Positions 50,201 to 60,900 of a stretch of 64,000 nucleotides of DNA are shown here, one piece after another. Source of the stretch: Chamaecrista fasciculata (lineage: Eukaryota; Streptophyta; Magnoliopsida; Fabales; Fabaceae); NCBI GenBank assembly GCA_003254925.1, contig QANZ01003464.1, forward strand, positions 73,751 through 137,750, given 5' to 3'. Position 1 is the stretch's first letter. Every line of letters begins with the position of its first letter. The translations under genes were made by a program, and so were the position numbers. The notes below the pieces were generated by a model, which ran no database searches, was not told the DNA's origin, and saw only the letters and a list, made by a program, of their open reading frames with translations.

Positions 50201-53200
50201 AAGTATGGAACAGTCTGTGTTGTAACTAGTTCTATCCCATTCAACTTCTTTTAGCAGTTACTGAACTGAAGTTCTTTATGCCCACTATTCATACATCAAT
50301 GTCATGTATTCTGAATCACTTTAAGTGCAGATTTCATTGTAAAACAATTTTTCGCTTTATATTTTGTAGATAATTGTTATTATCAATTGATTATTCATAA
50401 ATAACTTGTTAAGAGAAGCAAAGGGAATAAAAAATTACTACACAAAAAAAAAGGAATAAAATTTATTGCAATGTAGTTAGAATCACTATAAAATCCAACA
50501 AAGATGCCCCCTAAAGAAACTATGGGCTATAACCCTCTCGAATTCCAGATTCTTAATCCTTGCCTAAGTTTGATTACGATGTACCTAACTGTAACACCTA
50601 GCATGTATGATGATGATGTTACAAATGTATATATGACATAAGTGAAGTTCTTATGATATACCTGTTGGTTGGTTATTGCAGATTGTATTTTCTTATTAAT
50701 GTGCTTTTTGAGACATATAGTAGTCCATTGTAAATAATCTTGAGGAGAAATATAGGAGGATAATATAATCCAATCAATGTTGTTTTCAATAACTTGCTAC
50801 AATTCCAAATGCTAGATGTGGTTGCACTGATGCATAGGGGAATTTTGCCTATACACATAGTTATGATTTTGAGATTGTATCTGATTGTTGCTCTCGATCA
50901 CCCATTACTATTTTATATGTCAAATGTGATAATAAAATTAGGTCAAAGTGCAAATTTGGTCCCATATCTTTTGCTAAGTTCCTAATTTGGTCTTGTATCT
51001 TTTTTGTTGCACTTTTGGTCTCATATCTTTGCAAAAGGTCTCAATTTGGTCCCATATCATTTTTCGTCCCATATCTTTAGCTTAGGTTGCAGAATTGGTC
51101 TCATATCTTTACAAAAGGATCAATCGTTAATTGATCCTTTTACAAAGATATGAGATCACTTTTGCACCAGACCTAAAGATATAGGACCAATTCTGCAATT
51201 GACCCAAAGATATGAGACCAAATTGGGACTTGACATAAAGATATGGGACCAAAAATGCAACAAAAAAATATATAGGACCAAATTAGGAACTGAGCAAAAG
51301 ATATGGGATCAAATTTGCACTTTGGCCATAAAATAAAATAAAAATCTTGGTTTCAGGACATGGTGGTATAGTTTGCACAAACAAATATCTAAAACCTTGC
51401 TAAACTTGATTTTTCACAAGGCTTGTCCCCCTTCCCTCAGGAACCCCAACATAAGAAACTTTGTTTTATATCAATTAGATGGGATGGACTGGGTTGAGTT
51501 CTAATTGGAAACTTCTGCCCTTTCTTCTTCTCAGTTTTATTGAGAATTATGGTACCCATATTGTTGCATCTGCAACAGTTGGTGGACAAGACGTAGTTTA
51601 TATCAGGCAGCACCAATCATCTAGTTTGTCAGCTTCAGACATTGAGAACTACATCAAGGACATTGAAGATGATAGGTTTTCTACAGAAAACCTGTCTAGT
51701 CCTAGTCCTTTAAGGTACAAGGAAAAGGTTAGTATTAAGCATTGCCTTTTTCCCCTGGTTTTTGGTAAGCTGATAACATTTTTATGTCTTATGTATTGAT
51801 GGCTTGATGCAATTTCATTTGATATGCAAAAAATACGCCCAGGCCTGGGCCTCATTGTGTAATGTCAATTTCGTTTCTTCTATTGAAGCATAAATTATGG
51901 AAATTTCATGAAGCAAACCTGTCAATCTTTTTGCTGCAGGATGTTACAGTCATATTCAGGAGAAGAGGAGGGGATGATCTTGAGCAGAGTCATAAAAAAT
52001 GGACAGAGACTGTAAAATTGGCACCGGATATTATTAACATGACATTTACACCCATTGTTTCTCTTCTTGAAGGAGTGCCAGGTGTAAAACATTTGACACG
52101 TGCAATTGAGCTATATTTGGAGTGTAAGTCATAATTTACTTGTTAATACTTGGGTTTGAAATTTAAAAGTAATTGCAACAATTATTTGAAGGGAAGTATA
52201 TATACAATTTACACAAGGTGGGATAAATCTCACCTGCATCTTTAATCATGCTTGAGTCCAATTAATTGAGAATTTGACTCATGTTAACTTCACTAAACTA
52301 ATCAAACTCAAAATAACCACTTATTCAAGTGGTTAGCGTAAACAGAGACTTTCATAATTGAAGATGAATAGTATTAAAATGAAATGTAGTACTAATATCA
52401 CCCGGTTAGTGATTTTAGGAGAAATTTTATATATAATGTGGTTGGGTAACTTTATGTTACTATGAACTTGATGAAGTATATGTAATTCACCTCTATGTTA
52501 TATTGCAGATAAACCACCTATTGAAGACCTGCAGTATTTCTTGGATTTCCAAATAAATCGAGTTTGGGCGCCAGAGCAGAACAATCTACAAAGAAAGGAA
52601 CCTGTCTGTTCTTCGCTTCAGTTCAGCTTGATGGGACCAAAACTTTACGTCAGTCCAGATCAGGTATAGTATAATAAATTCTACTTGATAGAATTTGGTA
52701 ATCAAATTATCAAACTATGTCTAGAAAGGCAATTGATATTGAAGAATAGAAAGTTAGTAGTAACATTTTCATTATCGGAATGATTTGAAATTTGCTTTTA
52801 ATATGGTTTCTAACTTTCTCAGTTCAATTTATCATTGGTTAGAGAGTAGAGGCTGCTGAAGAGAGCTAATTGATAAAAGTTTGAAATTAGAAAGTTCAAT
52901 AATATTGTAATTAGATGAAAACGTTGAACTCCTAGATAGCTCACAGATGTTTTAATTTTGTTAATTGTTTTACCAATGTATCCCTTTTATATGAAGCACA
53001 CGGGCCCTTAACAATTGGAGCTGTATCCATGACCGATTGTCTATTTGACACTATGAAACTTTGCACAGCCCTTGGACTCTTAGATTTGACCATGTCTTGG
53101 TGTCTGTCAAATTCTGTCTCCGTGGTTCTCAGTACTTGATATGTTGAAGTAAATCATTGAGAGATGATGTGGGTCATTCCCAAAAGCCAGCCAAGCAATC

Positions 53201-54436
53201 AAACCGTTTTGGACTGGTGAAAATCATATTGAAGTGAAAAATAAATAAGAAAATAAACTAGATTGGCCTGAGAACCAGCTTAATCAATGAAAAATGGACA
53301 GGTCATTTAAAAAAAGATTTTTCTAAAGCATTTTCAATCTTGGGTTTGGGGCCAATAATCATATCTTATAAGGATTGAGGAAGAATCAAAAAGCTAAACT
53401 AAAGTACCCGAACTTAAAAGAAATAAAAGAAAATAGGAAAAAATGGTTAGTGGAAACCATTGTGATCCTAAAATATATCATTTATATTAAAATAATTACT
53501 TACTATGTTTTTTTATATATTTATAATTTCCTGATTAAATGATTATCACATGTTTGTGCTTGATTAACAAACAAGTTTTACTGTGCTGTAATTTGACACA
53601 ATATGGGCCTACCTAAATGTGATTTTGACATCTTGGTTGGAGATAGATTGCAGTCTATGCCTGACGATAATTTTCCTTATGAGGACTGTAATGATTGAAG
53701 CATACATCATATATTTCACTAGACGATTTAACTCTAAAGCATGTCCGATGTTTCTTCTCTAGTCAAATAACAAAATGACCTGGTTTTGCAGGTTACAGTG
53801 GGTCGCAAACCGGTAACTGGGCTCAGGCTTAGCCTTGAAGGAAGCAAACAGAATCGGCTTGCAATTCATTTGCAGCATTTAGTTTCGCTCCCAAAGAACC
53901 TTCAACCTCACTGGGATGCACACATGGCCATAGGTGCTCCCAAGTGGCAAGGTCCAGAGGAGCAAGACAGCCGATGGTTTGAGCCAATCAAATGGAAGAA
54001 CTTCTCCCATGTAAGCACCGCCCCGATTGAGTACACTGAAACTAGCATTGGGGACCTCTCCGGCGTTCACATTGTCACGGGGGCTCAGCTTGGTGTTTGG
54101 GATTTTGGTGCAAAAAATGTGTTACACCTTAAGCTCCTGTTCTCCAAGGTTCCAGGATGTACCATAAGACGCTCTGTCTGGGATCATAATCCCTCCGCCC
54201 CTTCTGCCGTACAAAGATCCGATGGGGCATCGTCTTCTTTAACAAAGAAAACCTCCGACGATAAAAGAGATGATAGTTCAATCCACACTGGAAAACTGGC
54301 AAAGATTGTGGACATGACAGAAATGTCGAAAGGGCCTCAAGATATTCCTGGTCATTGGTTAGTCACAGGGGCTAAGCTTGGAGTGGAAAAAGGAAAAATT
54401 GTACTGAGGATTAAGTACTCTTTGCTTAACTATTGA
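47285..54436 (+). CDS. CAD1: MACPF-domain protein, CAD1-like
   Basis: Six exons, 47285-47572, 49616-49854, 51535-51727, 51940-52123, 52509-52663, 53792-54436, give 567 aa, close to Arabidopsis CAD1 (561 aa, from memory). The N-terminus has IQALGRGFDVTSDIRLLYCK. The MACPF signature YGTHIVASATVGG starts near residue 181. Further landmarks are VIFRRRGGDDLEQSH, APDIINMTFTPIVSLLEG and the C-terminal VLRIKYSLLNY, which is nearly the CAD1 end. Loss of CAD1 in Arabidopsis causes spontaneous cell death and high salicylic acid, so the family restrains immunity; the molecular action is not settled. Introns 1 and 3 carry a TRIM and a MITE. Start: ATG at 47285; the frame is open further upstream, but homologs begin here. 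Confidence 0.94.
49054..49383. mobile_element. TRIM-like LTR retroelement in CAD1 intron 1 (330 bp)
   Basis: A partial 5' LTR (about 49054-49111) and a complete 3' LTR (49239-49383, 145 bp) both start TGATAGGGACTTAG; the 3' LTR ends TCTATCA, giving TGATAG/CTATCA ends. Right after the 5' LTR comes tggtatcaaagtc (49113), close to the usual tggtatcagagc primer site for initiator methionine tRNA. Perfect 5-bp target duplication attat at 49049-49053 and 49384-49388. There is no coding capacity. Size and layout fit a TRIM, with a deletion in the 5' LTR. Confidence 0.85.
50424..50461. repeat. Possible micro-insert, weak
   Basis: ggaataaaa at 50424-50432 and 50453-50461 flanks a 20-nt segment ending in an A run. 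The repeat is short and AT-rich and could be chance. Confidence 0.3.
50941..51327. mobile_element. Foldback MULE-type MITE in CAD1 intron 3 (387 bp)
   Basis: Almost the whole element is an inverted repeat around a centre near 51130 (ggatcaat cgtta attgatcc). Ends: ggtcaaagtgcaaatttgg and (complement) ggccaaagtgcaaatttga. The unit 'ggtcccatatctttt' is repeated along both arms. Flanks ataaaatta (50932-50940) and ataaaataa (51328-51336) make a 9-bp duplication with one mismatch. If transcribed within the CAD1 pre-mRNA it would form a hairpin. Confidence 0.82.
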
Positions 54437-55111
54437 TTGATCTTCTTCCCCTTTTTTTCATGGTGATATTTATTTCTGACTTTATTCCCTTTGCATTAGA
54501 AACTTTAGTTTTAGCTAAGCATTCTTTGCACAGGCACCCTTCAGTTCATTTGTGATGTAGATTTTGTTTATTAGTCATTTAGTTGATAGTAATGCAATCA
54601 TTGATTATACGAGAGCTGAATTCAATTTTGTTTGCTTNTTTTTTTATGTAATGTATGTGAACTAAATTTTTTTAAAAATTATATGACAATCTCACAAAAT
54701 TAAATATTCTTAAAATTACATAACAAAATAATTAATATTTGCATAAAAATAAATAAATAAAAGATCAAATATCCTAATATCATTCATCATTCAATCATCT
54801 ATCACATTTTTCACTCAATATTTACCTTTATTTAATTTGTATCTAAAAGTTATATAAAATGTTAAGAAAACTTGAATTACAATTATTTAAATAATTTTTT
54901 AATAAATAAATAATTAAGTCTAATCATAATAAAGTGTGACTCGATCCTATTTGATTTTACTTTAATCAGAATTTGACTGAAAATAACTAAAAATTAACTA
55001 ACTTTTCTAACCGTTAAATTATTTTATAGGACTCAAATCCTATTTTGACAGTTCCATCTATATATTATCATAATTACCCCTTCTGGAGTAAATGGAGATA
55101 ATGATGTTATT

Positions 55112-55158
55112 AAAATTAATTGAACTTTTGTCACCAAAAAAAAAATTAATTGAACTTT
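55112..55158. repeat. Micro-insert with at least 15-bp target duplication
   Basis: aattaattgaacttt is found at both sides (ending 55128 and 55158) of about 15 nt, tgtcacc plus an A run. Confidence 0.65.
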
Positions 55159-55547
55159 GATCATCATAATACTACAACAAAGAAAGGAGAAGTAGAAAGT
55201 TGTGAATGTGTGATTCTGTTTTACTCCATTTTTTCTCAGTCATTTTCTTCTAGAAGATCAGATTGAGGAATCAAATCAGTATGATCGATTAAAATGACCA
55301 AACGAAACAAATCCAGTTCATCAATCACCTTGAATTAGCGGATTAACTTAAGCGTTGTTTTATAATTTATTATATATATTTAATCAATTTTATTTTTTTA
55401 ATAAAAAAAGAAAAAGAATTAAAGAAAGAACCATTCCAATTGATAATAACAAAGAACGGATTTAGGCGAATATATATACCAAACGGCTGAGATACCAGGT
55501 GTAAAAAGAACAAAAAAAAATCTTGGGTATGCCAGTCATGCACATAC

Positions 55548-55594
55548 ATATATTAAACAAAAATTCAGGCAGAAAAAATATATTAAACTAAAAT
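55548..55594. repeat. Micro-insert with 17-bp near-perfect duplication
   Basis: atatattaaacaaaaat (55548-55564) and atatattaaactaaaat (55578-55594), one mismatch, flank 13 nt: tcaggcag plus five A. Confidence 0.6.
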
Positions 55595-55719
55595 ATAAAT
55601 TAAATTTTTAAAACATCATTTTATATATAATGTAAAATATAGTATTATGAAATTTTATAATATATAATTAACTATATTGAAATAGAGTGTCTTTGGTAGA
55701 TATACTTTTTTATTAGGGT

Positions 55720-56302
55720 TGATAAACTAGAAAATGGACAAGCTTACCTAGTTCAACAACTGAGGGTTGCGAGAGCAATTAGATCGTCCAAGTATCTGCA
55801 AGAACTTCACAAGGGAGCCCTACGAAGAATACTCCGACGCTCAAGTTAGTGTATGAGAGATATGAGAGTAATAGAATTCTGAAAGGTGAGAAGTAGTTAA
55901 CCTTAGTCTGCTGGGTTGAGCTCTATTTATAAAGCAGGGGGAGAGTGGTGGCCAGCGCGCGGGGCACACCACGTAGTCAAGCACGATCTCCACCAACGGG
56001 AGTGGTGGAGACCGAGATTTGCGGGACAAAGCAATCGTGGGTGATTGCGTGTCGCGCTACTGGGCGGGCGCCAGAAGACTGGAGAACGTGGGTATGACCA
56101 AGTCCGTGGCCCACGATCTCCTCCAGCGAGGATTGCGGAACAAGGCAGTCATAGGTGACTGCGTGTTAATCTGGAGGCGCGCACCATGACCCTGGGTGGA
56201 TCACAACCGCCCCTAAGTGTGCAAAGGGCACTTGATTGGCTCGTGTGCGCCTTGCAAGGTGTGGAGGGCCGTTTAGGCGTACGCCCAAATAGTGATGTAT
56301 CA
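55720..56302 (-). mobile_element. Solo LTR (583 bp), minus orientation
   Basis: On the minus strand it starts TGATACATC and ends TTTATCA. Perfect 5-bp target duplication agggt (plus strand) at 55715-55719 and 56303-56307. A TATA box (ctttataaatagagc, minus strand) is followed by acttgagcgtcggag, as in Gypsy-type LTRs. The element is much more GC-rich than its surroundings and has no internal region, so it is a product of LTR-LTR recombination. Confidence 0.88.
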
Positions 56303-56313
56303 AGGGTCAAACT

Positions 56314-56632
56314 TATTATTTGATCTCTAAATTTATACTGAATTAATTAATTAATCCTTGAATTAAAATATATAACTCAATATTTAAATTATTGTAATTG
56401 TTATCGGTCCCTGGGTCAAATTCAGGATCCTAGGGACCAAAAGATAAAAATTTAATACAAATTTATGGACCAAAAAAATATAAAAATTAATTCAAATTTA
56501 GAGATGAAATCGTCATTAAAGATCAAATAGTTGACAATTGAAATGTTTCAAAGATCAAATCGTGTATTTTGATTGTTCAAAGACTGATTAGTTGGTTCAA
56601 TGTAAATTCATAGACCAAATAATAAATTTTCT
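56314..56632. mobile_element. Degenerate foldback MITE
   Basis: Left cttattatttgatctctaaa and right (complement) tttattatttggtctatgaa are inverted for about 65 bp. Shares aagatcaaatagttga with the element near 14390-14640. Target duplication not visible. It directly follows the solo LTR. Confidence 0.55.
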
Positions 56633-57152
56633 CTTTTATTAAAAATAATTTGGTTAGAAATATTATTAAATATATATATTATAAAAAAAAGTTTGCATGA
56701 GGGGTAAATTCATAAATAATATACAACTAGGGTCGGAGAATAAAGTATTTACGAGAAAAATTTATATATATATATATATATATAATCCATCAAATAAAAT
56801 CTATGTATTGATAAGAAGATAATCTTCATTCTGGTAAGATATTTATCCAAACCTTAACAAAGTGTATTATTCCTCGTCGAAGTATTAAATATATTTGAAC
56901 TTGAGCAAAGTATAGTGTATCATGCGAAAAAGAAAAAAGTAGTCTCTTTTATTATACATTTATACTCAATCCAACCGGATTCGTGAGTTGGCTTTGCAAA
57001 CTCACATAGTCACATGTACGACGATTTGAGCCAGGAAATTAAACTTTTGTTCAGAAATAACTAGACTGCAAAGTGCAAACCTTGGAATATATATATAACT
57101 GATCGTAATTTCTCGCTCTTCAATGCGGCCCAACGGCCCAACCATGCCATGC
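56633..57152. other. AT-rich noncoding DNA with (TA)n
   Basis: A (TA)n run lies at about 56763-56783. Nothing else supported. Confidence 0.5.
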
Positions 57153-57162
57153 TATAAATATA

Positions 57163-57681
57163 GGCCAAAACCTCAAATTGATCCTTTATGTATGGGATGA
57201 ATTTCAAATTACTCCTTTATGTTTCATTTGTTTTAGATTGGTTCTACATATTTCCATAATTTCTTAAATTGGTCCCAAACCTACTTTCGAGACGCAACTT
57301 GACCTCATTTGTTTATGATCTTAACTGAGCAGAGAAAGAACTCTTCAAGAGTTAGCATATAGTTTTGAACTCGTGCATCATTCAAATTTAAAATGAGAGA
57401 GATATGACTAACTTTGCTTATTTGACCATAAAACGAGTTACTCACTTTTGATATTCGATTTGACCTTGTTTGTTCAATCCCAAAGTACTCGTAAAAAAAA
57501 TATGCAGCTTTGGATTTGTCGAATTCGAACGTAAAACGAGAGAGATATATATACATTTAGTATTTTAGAAACCAATTTGAGAAATTATAGAAATATATAA
57601 GACTAATTTGAAATAAATAAAATATTATGGGCCAATTTGAAATCCATCTCATATATATAGGACTAATTTGAGGTTTTGGCC
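57163..57681. mobile_element. MULE-type MITE, family B copy 2 (519 bp)
   Basis: Ends ggccaaaacctcaaattgat and (complement) ggccaaaacctcaaattagt form inverted arms of about 110 bp. Perfect 10-bp target duplication tataaatata at 57153-57162 and 57682-57691. The interior, read on the minus strand, matches the interior of 17895-18433 (shared peptide-level pattern KV-NSF--QI-KV-HISL), so the two copies lie in opposite orientation. Confidence 0.85.
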
Positions 57682-57961
57682 TATAAATATAATATATATG
57701 TATGTCTTGCATTTTCCAACTACATATAAAACAATTGGGTTTTTGACTTTTTCCAATAAACAATCGCCAACTATCCTCCTTTATTTTATTGAAAAAAAAT
57801 CCTATGAGGCGGTTGAATGTTGATTGATGTTGACGTACAAGTAAACCATGATTTCTTCATACGTATATATATGTGTGTGTAAAACTAGGATCTTTATTGT
57901 TATTAGCTGCATTAAGATCAAGATCAGCCATAGGAAAGTCCTCCTGCAGCAGCAGGGAGTC

Positions 57962-60900
57962 ATGGTTCGTATTCATTATTCACACACAAAATTCTCCCAT
58001 ATAGATTATTCTGGGCTGATATATATCATTAATTAATTTATGAAATCTTGGTTTATTATGTGAATTCATTTAATTTGCATGTATATATATTATTCATAGG
58101 AAAACACAGAGAATGTTGTTGTTGATGGGAATAAGGTGGAGGCCATGGAGGAAGAGAGAGCAGAGCTGCTGGTTGTGGCAGACAAGGTGGACTGGAAAGG
58201 AAGAAAAGCTTACAAATATAAGCACGGCGGAATGAGAGTAGTTGTCCTAATTCTAGGTAATTTAATTTAACAAATGGGCAAAACACCCTTTCATGCCCTT
58301 AACGTTTGCGGTGATTTTCAGTTATGCCCCTAACGTTTCATTTGTGTCAGTTGTGCCCCCAATGTGAAATGTTAGTTTCAATTATGCCCCCACCCTCGTT
58401 AGTGTACCGTTTTTCGAAACTTTTGAGCTTCGATCCGTGTTTATTTCAATTTGTTTTGATAAATGAGTTTATGGCTACTCATTTTCGGCTACTAAGGATA
58501 TTTTGCACATGGAAATTTTGAGAAAAATGCTTCGTTTTGCTGCATTTCGTTTTGGTCCTTTTTGGGGTTCATCGGGTCCGATTTTCTTCGGATTTGGGGC
58601 TATTTTGAGCTTAATCTTTGAAATTGATCCAAGGAATCAAGTTTGTGATGTCCGAAAATTAAAATCCATATGAAATCTGATCAAAACCGAGCTCAAATCG
58701 TGCTAAAATAGTATTTTTTGTTTGTGGATGATTGAAATTGAGGGCATAATTGAAACTAACGTTTCACATTGAGAGCACAACTGACACAAATTAAACGTTA
58801 GGGGCATAACTGAAAATCACCACACACGTTAGGGGCAGGGATGAGTGTTTTGCCTTAACAAAAATAAGTATTGTTTTTTCTTTTTAAAAGGAGAACTCAA
58901 CCTGATCAACTTAATTACAGTACTTTTACAAAATTGAAACATAAAGAAATAATTAATATATGAACTAGGTATTTATGTATTATGTATACATATTGTTGTA
59001 GTGGCATTTGGATTGGAGAATCTGGCGACATTCTCACTGGCAGTGAACTCAGTGACGTACTTCAATGGAGTAATGCATTACAATCTGGCAGATGCAGCCA
59101 ACATGCTCACAAATTACATGGGTGCTAGTTACATTCTCTCCATTGTCGTCGCCATCGTTGCCGACACCTGGTTAGGCAGATTCAAGGCCGTCATTTTCTC
59201 TGGTTGCTTCGAATTCTTGGTATTCAATTCAACTATTTCTTCATAATATACACCGCTTTGGTTACTATACCTGTGCTGTGATATATAGGATTATAGGTGG
59301 TTTTAGGAGTTGCTTGGGTCCCATCGTATTTTAATTTAAAACTAACAAATTGATTGATAATAGTTTATTAGTTTTTGTCCAAGATGCCTAGGTTGTTAAA
59401 CCCAAAGTTCTTCTATATACTCATCTTGTTTTATTCGAACACACACACATCACACATGTATAATTTAACATAATAATTATATTAAAAAAAAATAGATGTC
59501 ATCATATATACTAGCAATTTTTAAAAATTTAACACAATTTTTATATATAAAAAAACTTTAACATAATTGTACTTGCTTTGTTTTTCCCAAATATTGTATT
59601 TGATATTTGATATGTAAGTTACTAAGTTATCTATTTTGTTTATTAACAAAGTTAACTTTTTANCACGTGTCTGACACGGCGACACGCCTTTAAAATGAAG
59701 TGTCCATGCTTCCTAGTTCCTACTTGCTAGTGCTACTACCTACATGCCCAGCATGCTGAAAATGAATACGGCTTTCTGTTGCAATCACTAATCGAATTCT
59801 TCAGAAGAAGAAAACGAGTGAGATTGCTAGATTCGCCGCCATAGAAATCCGAAACAGGTTATATATATAATGTAATTGTAAACCCTATTCCTTCTGTTTT
59901 CTTCAATTGAATCTTTCAGGGACTGGTGTTGCTTACAATACAAGCACACTACCCAAGGCTGAAGCCACCGCCATGCGTGATCTTCAATCCCTTGGCTCAC
60001 TGCGAGACACTCAGCGGCAGCCACGAAGCCCTTCTCTACTTTGGCCTTTATCTCTTAGCCTTCGGCAGCTCTGGAATCAAAGCTTCTCTGCCCTCCCATG
60101 GCGCCGACCAGTTCGACGAAAACGATCCCAAAGAAGTCACTCTCATGTCTACCTTCTTCAACTATCTCTTGCTCGCCGTTTGCACCGGCGGCGCCATCAG
60201 CTTGACGCTCGTTGTCTGGGTTCAAGACCACAGAGGCTGGGATTGGGGTTTTGGCATCTCAACCATCGCTATTTTTTGTGCTCTCTTAGTCTTCGCCTCT
60301 GGATTGCCTCTTTACCGACTTCAGATTGTTAATGGAACCAGTGCTTTGATTGAGATCGTTCAGGTACGTAATTATTAAATCTCTCAATTCTCTGCTCAAT
60401 TAGCTGAAAATTTCACCGTTAGGGTTATGTTTGGGCTCGTAGTTCCATTGATTAGCCGCTGATGCTGATCTTATTACTGTCAATCAAAGTGGAGGGAACT
60501 TATTAAATCTTATCAATATTGGTATTAGTATAGATTTTTTTTTTAAATTTATATTTCTAAAAAAGTTTGTAAATCCATCCATTTTCTATGTATTAGAGAA
60601 TGTGACACCTGTCATCCGTAGGAGTTCTAAATCTGATTATTATATCTGGATGATAGAAAGAAATACTCTTATGTCGAGATTTTTTTTGCAAATTTTTTTT
60701 TTTCTATTCTTGCCTCTGTAAAAGAATCATATTACAGACAGAGTGAGGGACCAATTTATGGATTTCTCTAAGTTTTCATTGGCTCTATATCTTAGGAGTG
60801 GTTCTATAATTTTGTGAGCAAATGTGAATAATCGTTAACAATTAAGTGAGGGTTGAAACATAAACTTGTGAATAATCGTCATAGACTCATAGTCTTCTTC

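Larger units (their letters stand above)
54437..55719. other. Intergenic AT-rich DNA with two micro-inserts
   Basis: 54437-54640 is probably CAD1 3' UTR. No gene follows. Micro-inserts lie at 55112-55158 and 55548-55594. One ambiguous base at about 54638. Confidence 0.45.
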
